Positions 6,350 to 13,963 of a DNA stretch of 30,828 nt are shown in pieces. The stretch comes from SKVR01 sp037441525. Its GTDB lineage: Bacteria; Bacteroidota; Bacteroidia; Bacteroidales; UBA7960. The stretch covers positions 1 to 30,828 of the forward strand of contig JBBISA010000049.1 of the NCBI GenBank assembly GCA_037441525.1. Direction: 5' to 3'. The notes under the pieces are model-generated. The model worked only from the letters and a program-made list of their open reading frames with translations, made no database searches and was not told the DNA's origin. Position 1 is the first letter of the stretch. Every line of letters begins with the position of its first letter. Position numbers and translations under genes: made by a program.

Positions 6350-7174
6350 ATGAACGATCAGCTCATTAACACTACTGAACAGGAACCTGCCATTGAGCCG
6401 GTTCCTGTTTTTTTCGATATAGTGATCCCATACGTGTTCACTACGGCAATATGGGATGAACTGAAATTTGCCCTGCGTTCTATCGAACGCAACGCTAAGT
6501 TCAATTACCGCGTTTTCCTTGTTGCCGACAAACTCCCTGATTGGGCTAACCCTGAAAAGGTTCACCTTATCAAATCATCCCAGATACATGGGATGAAATT
6601 CTCCAAAGCTTTCGATCAGTGGAATAAACTGGTTACTGTTTGCAACGATGAAATAGTCTCTGATAATTTCATCTATGCATACGACGATCAGCTTTGGATG
6701 AAACCGGTTTCAGAATCTACTTTCGAAAGACCGTTCTCTCATGCCCTGGTTAAATCTGTTGCTGATCTCGATCAGCAGATCCCTAATGCCGGTGCCAACT
6801 GGCGCACTCTTTTTATCAATACCATTGACATTCTTAAAAAAATGGGTCTCCCCTGTTTCAACTTCGAAACTCATATGCCCAGGCTCATTAATAAACAACT
6901 AATGCTGTCAATGATTGATAAACTCAATCTTAACAAACAATCCCCAACCCTGGCGTCAACCTTATACTACAATATTAACTTTCCCGATGTTGAGCCTGTT
7001 TTGGTTGATACCACATCATTAAAAGGTAAAGTGCGTTCTGCAATTCCTAAAAAAGAAATTGCAGCAATTCTTAAAGAACACACCTTTATTGATTATAACA
7101 ACGATGGACTTACGGCCGATTTTAAAAAAATAGTTCAGGAACGATTCAGGCAGAAAAGCTCCTTCGAAATTTAA
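6350..7174 (+). CDS. Stealth-like sugar-phosphate transferase within the virion operon
   Basis: The sequence follows the layout of the Stealth family, hexose-1-phosphate transferases related to GlcNAc-phosphotransferase. A beta strand DIVIPYV (23-29) stands where the first conserved region has its VYTWV. DELKFALRSIERNA (36-49) with DKLPDWANPEKVHLI (60-74) matches conserved region 2, and FIYAYDD (107-113) supplies the acidic pair expected to bind the metal. ETHMPRL (173-179) matches the conserved HMP motif of region 3. There is no signal peptide or membrane segment. It starts 16 nt after the tube-like gene and ends before a terminator, so it is co-transcribed with capsid proteins. A role in decorating virion proteins or modifying host surface polymers is inferred; the substrate is unknown. 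Confidence 0.65.
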   Translation: MNDQLINTTEQEPAIEPVPVFFDIVIPYVFTTAIWDELKFALRSIERNAKFNYRVFLVADKLPDWANPEKVHLIKSSQIHGMKFSKAFDQWNKLVTVCNDEIVSDNFIYAYDDQLWMKPVSESTFERPFSHALVKSVADLDQQIPNAGANWRTLFINTIDILKKMGLPCFNFETHMPRLINKQLMLSMIDKLNLNKQSPTLASTLYYNINFPDVEPVLVDTTSLKGKVRSAIPKKEIAAILKEHTFIDYNNDGLTADFKKIVQERFRQKSSFEI

Positions 7175-7201
7175 ACTCCATTTCCCTTCCCCCATTTTTT
7201 T

Positions 7202-7229
7202 CCCGCATCAGCAATGGTGCGGGTTTTTT
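7202..7229 (+). terminator. terminator after the transferase gene
   Basis: CCCGCATCA (7202-7210) pairs over nine positions, one of them G-T, with TGGTGCGGG (7215-7223) around a GCAA loop, followed by six T residues. The T-run abuts the GTCCTT of the next late promoter. Confidence 0.85.
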
Positions 7230-7265
7230 GTCCTTGCCCATGCAATTGCACCCACATAGCTTTGT
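7230..7265 (+). promoter_or_regulatory. phage late-type promoter 2 (GTCCTT-N21-TAGCTTTGT)
   Basis: GTCCTT at 7230-7235 is followed after exactly 21 nt by TAGCTTTGT at 7257-7265, then an A/T-rich stretch and the start at 7280. It drives the terminase operon. The box TAGCTTTG also fits the host -7 consensus TAnnTTTG, but the -33 TTTG is replaced by GTCCTT. Confidence 0.8.
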
Positions 7266-7279
7266 TAAAAATTTTCAGC

Positions 7280-7966
7280 ATGGACGATCAAAAAACTCAT
7301 AATGCAATTATACTCTGGGTAAAAAAAGGCCAACCATGGAAAGAAGGTATTGACATCTTTTCTAAATTCTCCTTTAAAAAGAAATTACTTAAACGCTTCA
7401 TTAAAAGCGGACCCACCGAATGGAACAAAGGAATGCTTCATTTCGAACTTACCGAACATGCCCGTTATATTGAGCAATCGTTTAGAAAAAGCGCTCCAAA
7501 AGCCACCGCCTTCGATCCCACATCTATCGACTTTGCTTTAAAGCCGGCCGAAATACAAACTATCGAAACGCGCAAGTACCAGGCATACATGAAAGCGCAC
7601 GAATTGCGTTTTTTTCATTTGCCAGCCGCGAAAACCGATGCCCAACGTGCCAATATTACAGCCGAAATCGTTTCGCTCATGAAAGAGAACCAGACATACT
7701 GGGATAAGCTAAAAGCTTTCGAAAAAAACGGTACACTGCCCGAAAAAGAAAAACCAATACCACCGCCACAGCCCGACTCAGAAGAATTAACCCATTTGCA
7801 AATGCATAAAAAACTGCAGTACCGCCGCAGTAATATAAGCACATACAAACGATTTATTGCCGATAACCCAGGGCACCATACCATTCCATCCAAAGAATCA
7901 AAAATCGTAGAGTGGCTTGCTGAAATCGCTTTCTACGAAGAAAAACTTAACCAGGCAAGCACATAA
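7280..7966 (+). CDS. hypothetical coiled-coil protein at the head of the terminase operon, 228 aa
   Basis: The start at ATG 7280 is chosen because it lies 15 nt after the late promoter box; an upstream in-frame ATG at 7214 would put the promoter inside the gene. The protein is charged and helical. A Lys-rich N-terminal domain is followed by helices separated by a Pro-rich linker (PIPPPQP, about residues 159-165) and a C-terminal helical hairpin ending near KIVEWLAEIAFYEEKL. No enzyme or membrane motif is visible. The next gene starts 5 nt after its stop. A DNA-packaging accessory role would suit its place, but I do not recognise the family. Confidence 0.65.
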   Translation: MDDQKTHNAIILWVKKGQPWKEGIDIFSKFSFKKKLLKRFIKSGPTEWNKGMLHFELTEHARYIEQSFRKSAPKATAFDPTSIDFALKPAEIQTIETRKYQAYMKAHELRFFHLPAAKTDAQRANITAEIVSLMKENQTYWDKLKAFEKNGTLPEKEKPIPPPQPDSEELTHLQMHKKLQYRRSNISTYKRFIADNPGHHTIPSKESKIVEWLAEIAFYEEKLNQAST

Positions 7967-7970
7967 AACC

Positions 7971-8558
7971 ATGCTTTTTAATACTTCCGAAATATCATCA
8001 GTACCATCTTCTGCCGAAATGGCGCCTGTGCGTAAGCGCGAAAAACGCCCTTACCAGATGCTTAATTTCGAAAGTTACTCACAGTTCTCTAAAAATTTTA
8101 CTGCCATTGAGCCCGGCTTCGACTATCATATTATAAACTTCGGAACATGGTCAATGCACGAATTTCTCCTTTTTCTCATTAAAAAATTTACCGGAACCGC
8201 CGAACTATGGGTAACTACATGGTCTATAAACGAAAACGTGGTTCAAACACTGGTTGCCGCACGCAACGAAGGGTTTATTAAACAAATACATTTTCTTTTC
8301 GACTACAGGGTTAAAAAATACCGTCCGGCAGCATGGTTTCTTGCCAATGCAAACTTTAACTGTTTACTCACTAGCTGCCATGCTAAAGTTACTGTTATAA
8401 GAGGCGAAAAAATGGACATTACCATAGTAGGCTCAGCTAATTACAACCGAAACAACCGTATTGAAGCAATGATATTAATACCAGGCAAACATGAAGCAGA
8501 ACAACACCAAAACTGGATCAGCAACCGTATTGCTGCAACTAAGCAAAGAGCAGTTTAA
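7971..8558 (+). CDS. phospholipase D-like domain protein with a degenerate HKD motif
   Basis: The C-terminal half carries a single PLD-type motif: CHAKVTVI followed by VGSANYNRNNRIE, giving the conserved His, Lys and the GSxN turn. The Asp expected after HxKx4 is replaced by Arg (HAKVTVIR), so catalysis may be altered or lost. The preceding alpha/beta segment (LWVTTWSINENVVQTLVAA, then IHFLFDYR) fits the PLD fold. PLD proteins with one motif usually act as dimers. The start at 7971 follows the previous stop by 4 nt; an in-frame ATG at 7917 would overlap that gene. Its 3' end overlaps the next gene by 68 nt. The operon position beside terminase genes suggests a DNA-processing or structural role rather than lipid hydrolysis. 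Confidence 0.7.
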   Translation: MLFNTSEISSVPSSAEMAPVRKREKRPYQMLNFESYSQFSKNFTAIEPGFDYHIINFGTWSMHEFLLFLIKKFTGTAELWVTTWSINENVVQTLVAARNEGFIKQIHFLFDYRVKKYRPAAWFLANANFNCLLTSCHAKVTVIRGEKMDITIVGSANYNRNNRIEAMILIPGKHEAEQHQNWISNRIAATKQRAV

Positions 8559-8823
8559 GCTTATCGAAGAGATGGCAGGCTGTTGTTTCACGCCCGAAGA
8601 AATTGCCATTGCCATTGAAGTTGATTACGACATTATTAAACGCGAATATAAAAACCGTAACTCTCAATTTTTTAAAACATACAAAAAAGGCGCATTGCTT
8701 AATATGCTCGAAGTACGCAAAAGCATTTTCGAACTTGCAAAAGGTGGCAGTTCTGCCAGTCAGACCGAGTACCTGCGCTTACGCAAAGAATGCGACATAA
8801 CAATTAACAAGTACAATTTATGA
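8491..8823 (+). CDS. putative terminase small subunit (HTH type), 110 aa
   Basis: The sequence has a helix-turn-helix-like core (CCFTPEEIAIAIEVDYDIIKREYKN, about residues 31-55). It is followed by a helical region (LEVRKSIFELAKGGSSASQTEYLRLRKE) resembling small terminase subunits, in which such helices bind DNA and oligomerise. The gene begins inside the PLD-like gene and ends with an ATGA overlap with the next gene, so translation is coupled. The family assignment is by resemblance. The neighbouring gene at 8820 is a second candidate for the same role, and which one recognises the packaging site is unclear. Confidence 0.6.
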   Translation: MKQNNTKTGSATVLLQLSKEQFKLIEEMAGCCFTPEEIAIAIEVDYDIIKREYKNRNSQFFKTYKKGALLNMLEVRKSIFELAKGGSSASQTEYLRLRKECDITINKYNL

Positions 8824-9392
8824 AACAGGACGATAAAACTTTCCTGCAACTGGTTGAGCGCTTCAAGTCAGATCAGAAACTTACCGAAGCCGACCTTAAT
8901 ATTATGGAACGATGGAAATTTGTGCACGACAGCCAGATAAACAGCTTTCTTGTTGGTAAAGATCTGGAGCAGGCACTCATAGATAAATTCGATATTTCTA
9001 TCAGAACTGCCCGTTACGATATAGCAAATTCAAAAAAATTCTTCATTACCGAAGAAATGATCGATAAAGACTACTGGCGCGGATTGCTGCTGCGCTGGCA
9101 GCTTAAAGGTCTTAAATTGAGCTTCGACAACAACAACTTTAAAGAATTCAACACCGGCATTCGTAACCTTTACATGATACTCGGCCTGGGTAAAGGCGAT
9201 AAAAATGTAAACCCAAAAATGCTGCGTCAAAACGTGTTCAACTTCTACAGCGACCCCAAGCGCATAGGCCTTGAAGAAATTACAGAAGCCGAAATTATTG
9301 AACTTGTCGATGAAATTACAGCCGAAGAAAAGCTAACCCCCGAACAAAAAGCCAAAATACTTCGCGATGCAGGAGTTCAACCCAACAGCTGA
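8820..9392 (+). CDS. terminase-associated protein, second small-subunit candidate, 190 aa
   Basis: It starts in an ATGA overlap with the preceding gene and overlaps the large terminase by 26 nt. The predicted structure is helical. A middle part (EQALIDKFDISIRTARYDIANSKKFF, about 50-75) looks like a DNA-binding helix-turn-helix, and the C-terminus is acidic and Lys/Glu rich (EEITEAEIIELVDEITAEEKLTPEQ). Small terminase subunits often pair such a DNA-binding part with an acidic tail that contacts the large subunit. The position right before the ATPase supports a packaging role, but two candidates exist and the split of duties is unknown. Confidence 0.6.
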   Translation: MKQDDKTFLQLVERFKSDQKLTEADLNIMERWKFVHDSQINSFLVGKDLEQALIDKFDISIRTARYDIANSKKFFITEEMIDKDYWRGLLLRWQLKGLKLSFDNNNFKEFNTGIRNLYMILGLGKGDKNVNPKMLRQNVFNFYSDPKRIGLEEITEAEIIELVDEITAEEKLTPEQKAKILRDAGVQPNS

Positions 9393-11019
9393 AAATACCG
9401 AAGACCTCTATCTGAACTTACCTCAGATGCGCGTTTTGCTCATCGACCCTACCGAATTGTATTTTCATGCCGGCAGGCGCCTTGGTAAATCTACCGAAAT
9501 TATAGCCCACCTGTCTTATAATCGTATTCACGATATGCCCAGGGCAGGCTTTCTTATGCTGGGCCGTACCTATAAACAAGTTCTTACCAGAACTCTACCC
9601 GGTACCGTAAAAGGTTGGGAAAAACGCGGCTTTATCGAAAACGTTCACTATGTAGTAGGCAAACGTCCACCTTCCGACTGGCCTAAAACTTACAATGCAC
9701 CCGTTAAAGATTATACCCACTTCATTTCTACGTATACAGGTGCCGGATTTCATATAGGTAGCCAGGACCGTGAGGGGTTGGTAAACTCACTTACCGTATG
9801 GGGTATATTTGGCGACGAAAGCAAGCTGCTGCTCGAAGATCGGTTTAAAGAAGACGCGATGCCTACCAACTCTGGCGAACGGCACCTGTTTAAAGACAAT
9901 CCGCATTGCCGCACAGTTGTGCTTACCAGTTCAATGCCATCAATGCCCGAAGGGAAATGGCTTTTCGACATGGAGAAGCGAATGGACCGCAAACAAATAG
10001 AAGATATCCTTAAACTTTCAATCTTTTGTGAACAACTTAAGCAGGATCTTCTCGATGATAAAAACGAACCATTTTTCGATCGAATTACCAAGAAACTTAT
10101 TCACTACTCAGCCATTCTTAACAAACGCCGGTTTAACAGCGTACTGTATGAAGAAGCCAGCACTATATCAAACATCCATGTTCTCGGTCCCGACTATATA
10201 CGCCAGCAAAAGCATGTGCTTAAAACATTTTTCCGCCCCGAAATACTCTCCATCAAATCCGAAACCACCCACAATAGCTTCTACCATCAGTTATCAGAAA
10301 AAAACTACTATACCGATTTCGATAATACTTATTTCGACCGGTTTAACCATAGAAACGTAGTTGTTAACTCGCTTGCCGACCGCGATTGCGTTAAAACAAT
10401 GCCCCTGATTATTGGCATGGACTTCGGCCCCAGTTTTAACTGTATAGTTACGGCTCAGCGCTTCGACTCTATAAACACCATAAAATTTCTAAACGTTCAC
10501 TATACTTCAAGGGAAAAAATAATCGACGATGTTGTTAAAGACTGGTGCGAGTATTACGAATACCACCCAAACAAAGAAATTACATTCCACCACGATAAAA
10601 CCGGCAACAACCGAACAGGACTCGATAAAGACACCTATGCTCAACGGGTAATGAAAATACTGAGATATAAAGGCTGGACCGTTTACCAGCGCACAATAGG
10701 AGGCAGTAACCCGCGACATCAGCACAAATTCCTGTTATGGAACCTTTCCCTTCCCGGTAAAGAACCACGCTACCCTTTTATACTAATAAATGCCGAAAAC
10801 TGCGAACAGTTAAAAATATCAATGCAGGCAGCCAAAGCACTCGATAAAGATGGCTTTATATCAAAAGATAAATCTTCCGAAAAGAAAGTGAGTATAGCAC
10901 CAGAAGATTCAACTCACATAAGCGATGCAGCCGATAGTATAATGCTTGGAGAATACGAAAATCTACTGCCAGAAGATGAACTAAACGCCGACTATTACGG
11001 AATCATAATCCGCAAATAA
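9367..11019 (+). CDS. terminase large subunit (packaging ATPase and nuclease)
   Basis: Both domains of a large terminase are visible. The ATPase has a Walker A variant GRRLGKST (residues 36-43) and a Walker B VWGIFGDE (144-151) with Asp150 and the catalytic Glu151. The RNase H-like nuclease has IIGMDFG with Asp352 and a late acidic motif ISDAAD (Asp520, Asp523) expected to complete the metal site. The length (550 aa) is normal for the family. The protein packages DNA into the prohead through the portal and cuts it at the start and end of packaging. It is the last gene of the operon that begins at 7280; a GC-rich spacer and an accessory island follow. Confidence 0.92.
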   Translation: MQEFNPTAENTEDLYLNLPQMRVLLIDPTELYFHAGRRLGKSTEIIAHLSYNRIHDMPRAGFLMLGRTYKQVLTRTLPGTVKGWEKRGFIENVHYVVGKRPPSDWPKTYNAPVKDYTHFISTYTGAGFHIGSQDREGLVNSLTVWGIFGDESKLLLEDRFKEDAMPTNSGERHLFKDNPHCRTVVLTSSMPSMPEGKWLFDMEKRMDRKQIEDILKLSIFCEQLKQDLLDDKNEPFFDRITKKLIHYSAILNKRRFNSVLYEEASTISNIHVLGPDYIRQQKHVLKTFFRPEILSIKSETTHNSFYHQLSEKNYYTDFDNTYFDRFNHRNVVVNSLADRDCVKTMPLIIGMDFGPSFNCIVTAQRFDSINTIKFLNVHYTSREKIIDDVVKDWCEYYEYHPNKEITFHHDKTGNNRTGLDKDTYAQRVMKILRYKGWTVYQRTIGGSNPRHQHKFLLWNLSLPGKEPRYPFILINAENCEQLKISMQAAKALDKDGFISKDKSSEKKVSIAPEDSTHISDAADSIMLGEYENLLPEDELNADYYGIIIRK

Positions 11020-11214
11020 ATTTATTGGGCGCCCGGGCGGGCTTTCCGTTACAAGTCCTCGCTGCGCTGTGGGCTTTCCACTGCAATCCCTGGCGCTTGC
11101 CGCATGTGCTGCTATTTCCCTTTTAACCCACAAACCCACTCCTTCCCTTTTTGCGCTTAATGTGCTCATCTTCTGTAAACGGCAGTGTTGCGCCGCTGCC
11201 GACTAACATTAACC
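11020..11214. other. GC-rich intergenic spacer, no gene
   Basis: No coding region is supported here. The first part contains overlapping GC palindromes (GGGCGCCCGGGC near 11028-11040) and repeated GGCTTTCC motifs (around 11040 and 11073). These resemble dispersed intergenic repeats seen in Bacteroidota genomes. It separates the terminase operon from the accessory island and looks unlike the phage coding DNA around it. Confidence 0.45.
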
Positions 11215-11253
11215 GGCGTGCCAGATGCCATTAAAAAGACCCAAAGGCATGGG
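11215..11253 (+). promoter_or_regulatory. leader element, copy A (upstream of the RadC-type gene)
   Basis: This copy begins GGCGTGCCAGATGCC and ends CCCAAAGGCATGGG, 9 nt before the ATG at 11263. Two further copies lie at 11778-11815 and 18067-18104 at nearly the same distance from a start codon. CCCA and TGGG can pair around AAGGCA as a small hairpin. Confidence 0.75.
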
Positions 11254-11262
11254 CACTTACCT

Positions 11263-11727
11263 ATGTTTACAAATACCGCCGATCTTTTTACAATTGCAGA
11301 ACTTAAGCCAATATGGCCAGTAAAGCCATTACCTTACCGATCACGCATCAAGATTACATCTTCACGCGACATTCATTCTATTTTCTTCGATCATTACCCT
11401 GAACTCGATCTTTACGAATCATTCTGGGTTATGCTTCTCTCCCGTTCTAATACATTCCTTGGTATTCGTCACATATCAACAGGAAGCGTAGCCGGTACGG
11501 TTGCCGATCCTAAAAAGATATTCCAGTCTGCCCTTCTTGCTAATGCATCATCTATAGTGCTTATACACAATCATCCAAGCGGAAACCAGCAGCCGTCATC
11601 AATGGACCGGGAAATTACCAATAAATGCAAACTTGCAGGCCAGTGCCTGGGTCTTCCGGTATTAGACCACGTCATTTTCTGTCCTGATGGCAATTATTTT
11701 AGCTTTGCCGATGAAGGTTTGCTCTAA
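11263..11727 (+). CDS. RadC-family JAB/MPN-domain protein, 154 aa
   Basis: The protein shows the RadC-type JAB/MPN metalloprotease fold. ISTGSVAGTVADPKKIFQ is followed by the metal-binding motif HNHPSG (102-107) and the matching Asp in SSMDREIT (Asp115), then the closing strand LPVLDHVIF. It lacks the N-terminal helix-hairpin-helix region of chromosomal RadC, so it is the short form common on mobile elements. Despite its name this family has no proven repair role, and its substrate is unknown. The start at 11263 is supported by the leader element 9 nt upstream, which is shared with the next gene. It lies between two virion operons and has its own terminator, so it behaves as an independent accessory gene. 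Confidence 0.85.
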   Translation: MFTNTADLFTIAELKPIWPVKPLPYRSRIKITSSRDIHSIFFDHYPELDLYESFWVMLLSRSNTFLGIRHISTGSVAGTVADPKKIFQSALLANASSIVLIHNHPSGNQQPSSMDREITNKCKLAGQCLGLPVLDHVIFCPDGNYFSFADEGLL

Positions 11728-11737
11728 TCATTTAATT

Positions 11738-11774
11738 TTACACCCATCCCTAACCGGGATGGGTGTAATTTTTT
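11738..11774 (+). terminator. strong terminator after the RadC-type gene
   Basis: TTACACCCATCCC (11738-11750) pairs perfectly with GGGATGGGTGTAA (11756-11768) around a 5-nt loop, followed by six T residues. A-rich sequence on the other side is limited, so it acts mainly on the + strand. Confidence 0.9.
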
Positions 11775-11777
11775 GTT

Positions 11778-11815
11778 GGTGCGCCCGAGACCCAAATAAA
11801 TCCCAAAGGCATGGG
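11778..11815 (+). promoter_or_regulatory. leader element, copy B
   Basis: This copy begins GGTGCGCCCGAGACCC and ends TCCCAAAGGCATGGG, 9 nt before the ATG at 11825. It lies immediately after the RadC terminator, so it must carry or follow its own promoter. The last 14 bases are identical to copy A. Confidence 0.75.
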
Positions 11816-11824
11816 TACAACTCA

Positions 11825-12058
11825 ATGGATATCTTTTCCCTTTCCAAAATAGCCATACAGCATTACGAAGATCACAAGCCCCGCCGATCATTACCCCATG
11901 GTTGGATAAAGAATGTTTGCACTGATGGTGTGCAATCCGTTTTTGTTCATTCAAAATATGAGCCCCTTCCAGGTGAGTACGTTTTTAAACTTGAGACCCG
12001 TAATTTTACTACTCACTGCGAACTATACAAGTACACCCCTGAGACCCCCGCAAACTGA
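11825..12058 (+). CDS. small conserved accessory protein, 77 aa
   Basis: The protein begins MDIFSLSKIAIQHYEDHK and contains HGWIKNVCTDG, FVHSKYEPLPGEYVFKLETRN and CELYKY. The pattern suggests a small beta-rich domain with two Cys. A second copy with the same order of motifs lies at 18113-18340 and is interrupted by a stop, so this is a recurring family in the element. The start at 11825 is fixed by the leader element 9 nt upstream and by the matching N-terminus of the paralogue. I do not know the function. Association with the RadC-type gene and the shared leader suggest one accessory module. Confidence 0.7.
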   Translation: MDIFSLSKIAIQHYEDHKPRRSLPHGWIKNVCTDGVQSVFVHSKYEPLPGEYVFKLETRNFTTHCELYKYTPETPAN

Positions 12059-12292
12059 GACCCTAAACAAACTTAAATCCTTTCCATATTTCACTTTTCA
12101 AAACCAATGCAATTGCATCGGCTCCGAAGGGCGTTGCGTGGATTCTTTCTGAAGAAAGTCTTGGAAATTTTGCAATTTCCGCTTTTAAAAGTTTTAACCT
12201 TACCTTATTGTGGTTTTTACGTACTGCATACTAAGTGTTATTTAGAATGCTGAAAAATTTCAAAATTTGGCCTTTTTTTTTTAAAATTTTTC
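12059..12292. other. intergenic AT-rich spacer, no gene
   Basis: No coding region is supported. It contains TGCAATTGCA (near 12107), a self-complementary 10-mer also present in the spacer of late promoter 2, and A/T-rich runs near 12270. It separates the RadC island from the portal operon. Confidence 0.4.
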
Positions 12293-12314
12293 GCCCGCTC
12301 AGGCGGGCTGTTTT
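12293..12314 (+). terminator. short terminator before the portal operon
   Basis: GCCCGC (12293-12298) and GCGGGC (12303-12308) pair around TCAG, followed by TGTTTT. The T-run touches the GTCCTT of late promoter 3. Confidence 0.65.
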
Positions 12315-12350
12315 GTCCTTTTTCATACTAGGGATGCTGTTTAATATTGC
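12315..12350 (+). promoter_or_regulatory. phage late-type promoter 3 (GTCCTT-N21-TAATATTGC)
   Basis: GTCCTT at 12315-12320 is followed after exactly 21 nt by TAATATTGC at 12342-12350, then TTAAAATATTTAGC and the ATG at 12365. The downstream A/T stretch and AGCATG closely match promoter 2. It drives the portal operon. Confidence 0.85.
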
Positions 12351-12364
12351 TTAAAATATTTAGC

Positions 12365-12649
12365 ATGTCTGGTACAATTTCTCTCAAAGAAGTATTAACA
12401 GAAATCGAGCTTTCTGTTTCTAAAGCCGGTGATGAAAAGCCTTTTGATATCTCTTTTTACAAGTTCAGCACTTCTGATAAGGCCGAAAATGGCAAGCTGG
12501 TTTCTTATTCGAAGTGTGTAAAGGCAGGTTTACCTCCAAACATAAAGGATAAACAACGTAAGTCAATAAGACTTGTATCAACCGGTCAACGAAAAAACTT
12601 CAATATTTTTCTAATTGATTCATTTAACGGGAAAAAAGTAAAATGGTAA
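12365..12649 (+). CDS. small hypothetical protein before the portal gene, 94 aa
   Basis: The start at ATG 12365 lies 15 nt after late promoter 3; an upstream in-frame start at 12347 would fall inside the promoter box and is rejected. The product is Lys/Ser rich, probably alpha/beta, and soluble-looking. Its 3' end overlaps the portal gene by 7 nt, so translation is coupled. No motif is recognised. Its position as first gene of the portal operon suggests a head or connector accessory role. Confidence 0.65.
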   Translation: MSGTISLKEVLTEIELSVSKAGDEKPFDISFYKFSTSDKAENGKLVSYSKCVKAGLPPNIKDKQRKSIRLVSTGQRKNFNIFLIDSFNGKKVKW

Positions 12650-13959
12650 GAAACAAACCAGAAGCATCTCTTTCGAGTATGGGAGTGCTCAAAAAATCAA
12701 ACATTTCTGTAATGGTTGAGCCAAATACAGGGGCTTTTGATAAGAATTCATCTGCAGGTAAAAATTATGGCAGCATTGACATTAACAGTGTTAATGATGA
12801 AACAGGTCTTAATATTAAAGGTAAAAAGCTTTCACAATGGGGTAACAATAATTTGCTGCCCAATGATCTGAAAGAACTGTTCAAGAATAACATTATTCCT
12901 GGTCTTTTCGACTTTAAGCAGGATATGTTTTTTGGACTTGGACCATCTCTTTACACCAGGGATAGCGAAGGTAAAGCCATTCCTTTTTACGACCAGGAAA
13001 TTATTGAATGGCTGGAATCGTGGAATTATATTGAGTTTCTTATTGCTATGTTTGCCGATGCGGCCATGTATGAAAACATGTTTGTGAAGGTAATACCAAA
13101 TGAAAAAGGCAATAAAATTCACAGTTTAAAGCATGTTGATGCTGATGAGTGCCGTATTTCTGTTAAAAATAAAAATGGGATCAGTGATACTATTTTTGTA
13201 AATAACTGGAAAGACAAAAAAATCTCAGATGCCGATGTTTATCCTGCTTATAATATTGCCGATAAAACAAGCAAGGTTAGCATGTTGCACCTGATGAAAA
13301 AATCAGCATCATTCAGGTATTATGCTATGCCTGTTTATATAGGCGTAATTGATTTCTGGCTACCACTTGCCAATGAAATACCCAAATTTCACCTGGCCAG
13401 GATGCAGCAAAGCTTAAATATTAAGTATCACATAAAAGTGCCATTGCGCACCCTGGAGCAAGTAAGAAATATAAACAAGTGGAGCAAAGATGAACTGGAT
13501 AAATGGTTCCAGGATAAGCTCGATGAAATTGACAATATGCTTGCCGGTGCTGAAAATGCAGGCAAAACATTCTACACATTCATTGAGAATGATAGCAACG
13601 GAAAAGAAATGACGGGTTGGCAAATTGAAGAAGTAAAAAACAATGAGAAAGAAATGTCGGAAGCCAATCTGCAGCTATACAATGAAACCAATCAGGCAAT
13701 CACTTCTGCTATGCAGGTTCAACCATCTCTGGCATGTATACAACTCGGCCAGAAAATGTCTAGTGGTTCTGAAATTCTTAATGCCTATAATCTTCATGTA
13801 AAAACCCGAACTCCAATTATTCGGTACCTTTCTTTAAAAGCCATTAATATGGCAATTAAAATTAACTGGCCCGATAAAAAAGCTTTCCTGGCTATAAATG
13901 ACCCATTGCTGGTTAAGCAGGAAGTTGATAAATCGGGTGTTATTGACTCTCAAATCTAA
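12643..13959 (+). CDS. putative portal protein, 438 aa
   Basis: Length and layout fit a portal protein, the dodecameric ring through which DNA enters the head. The N-terminal part contains a conserved-looking SQWGNNNLLPNDLKELFKNN. The central part (about 90-240) is alpha/beta with DFKQDMFFGLGPSLY and the HVDADECRI strand. A helical C-terminal region (about 250-420) includes TSAMQVQPSLACIQLGQKMSSGSEI, resembling the stem and tunnel-loop part of portals. It follows a small gene in late operon 3 and precedes a connector-like gene. This portal type is typical of Bacteroidota phages and diverges from lambda-like portals, so the call rests on size, pattern and gene order. Confidence 0.7.
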   Translation: MVRNKPEASLSSMGVLKKSNISVMVEPNTGAFDKNSSAGKNYGSIDINSVNDETGLNIKGKKLSQWGNNNLLPNDLKELFKNNIIPGLFDFKQDMFFGLGPSLYTRDSEGKAIPFYDQEIIEWLESWNYIEFLIAMFADAAMYENMFVKVIPNEKGNKIHSLKHVDADECRISVKNKNGISDTIFVNNWKDKKISDADVYPAYNIADKTSKVSMLHLMKKSASFRYYAMPVYIGVIDFWLPLANEIPKFHLARMQQSLNIKYHIKVPLRTLEQVRNINKWSKDELDKWFQDKLDEIDNMLAGAENAGKTFYTFIENDSNGKEMTGWQIEEVKNNEKEMSEANLQLYNETNQAITSAMQVQPSLACIQLGQKMSSGSEILNAYNLHVKTRTPIIRYLSLKAINMAIKINWPDKKAFLAINDPLLVKQEVDKSGVIDSQI

Positions 13960-13963
13960 CGAT

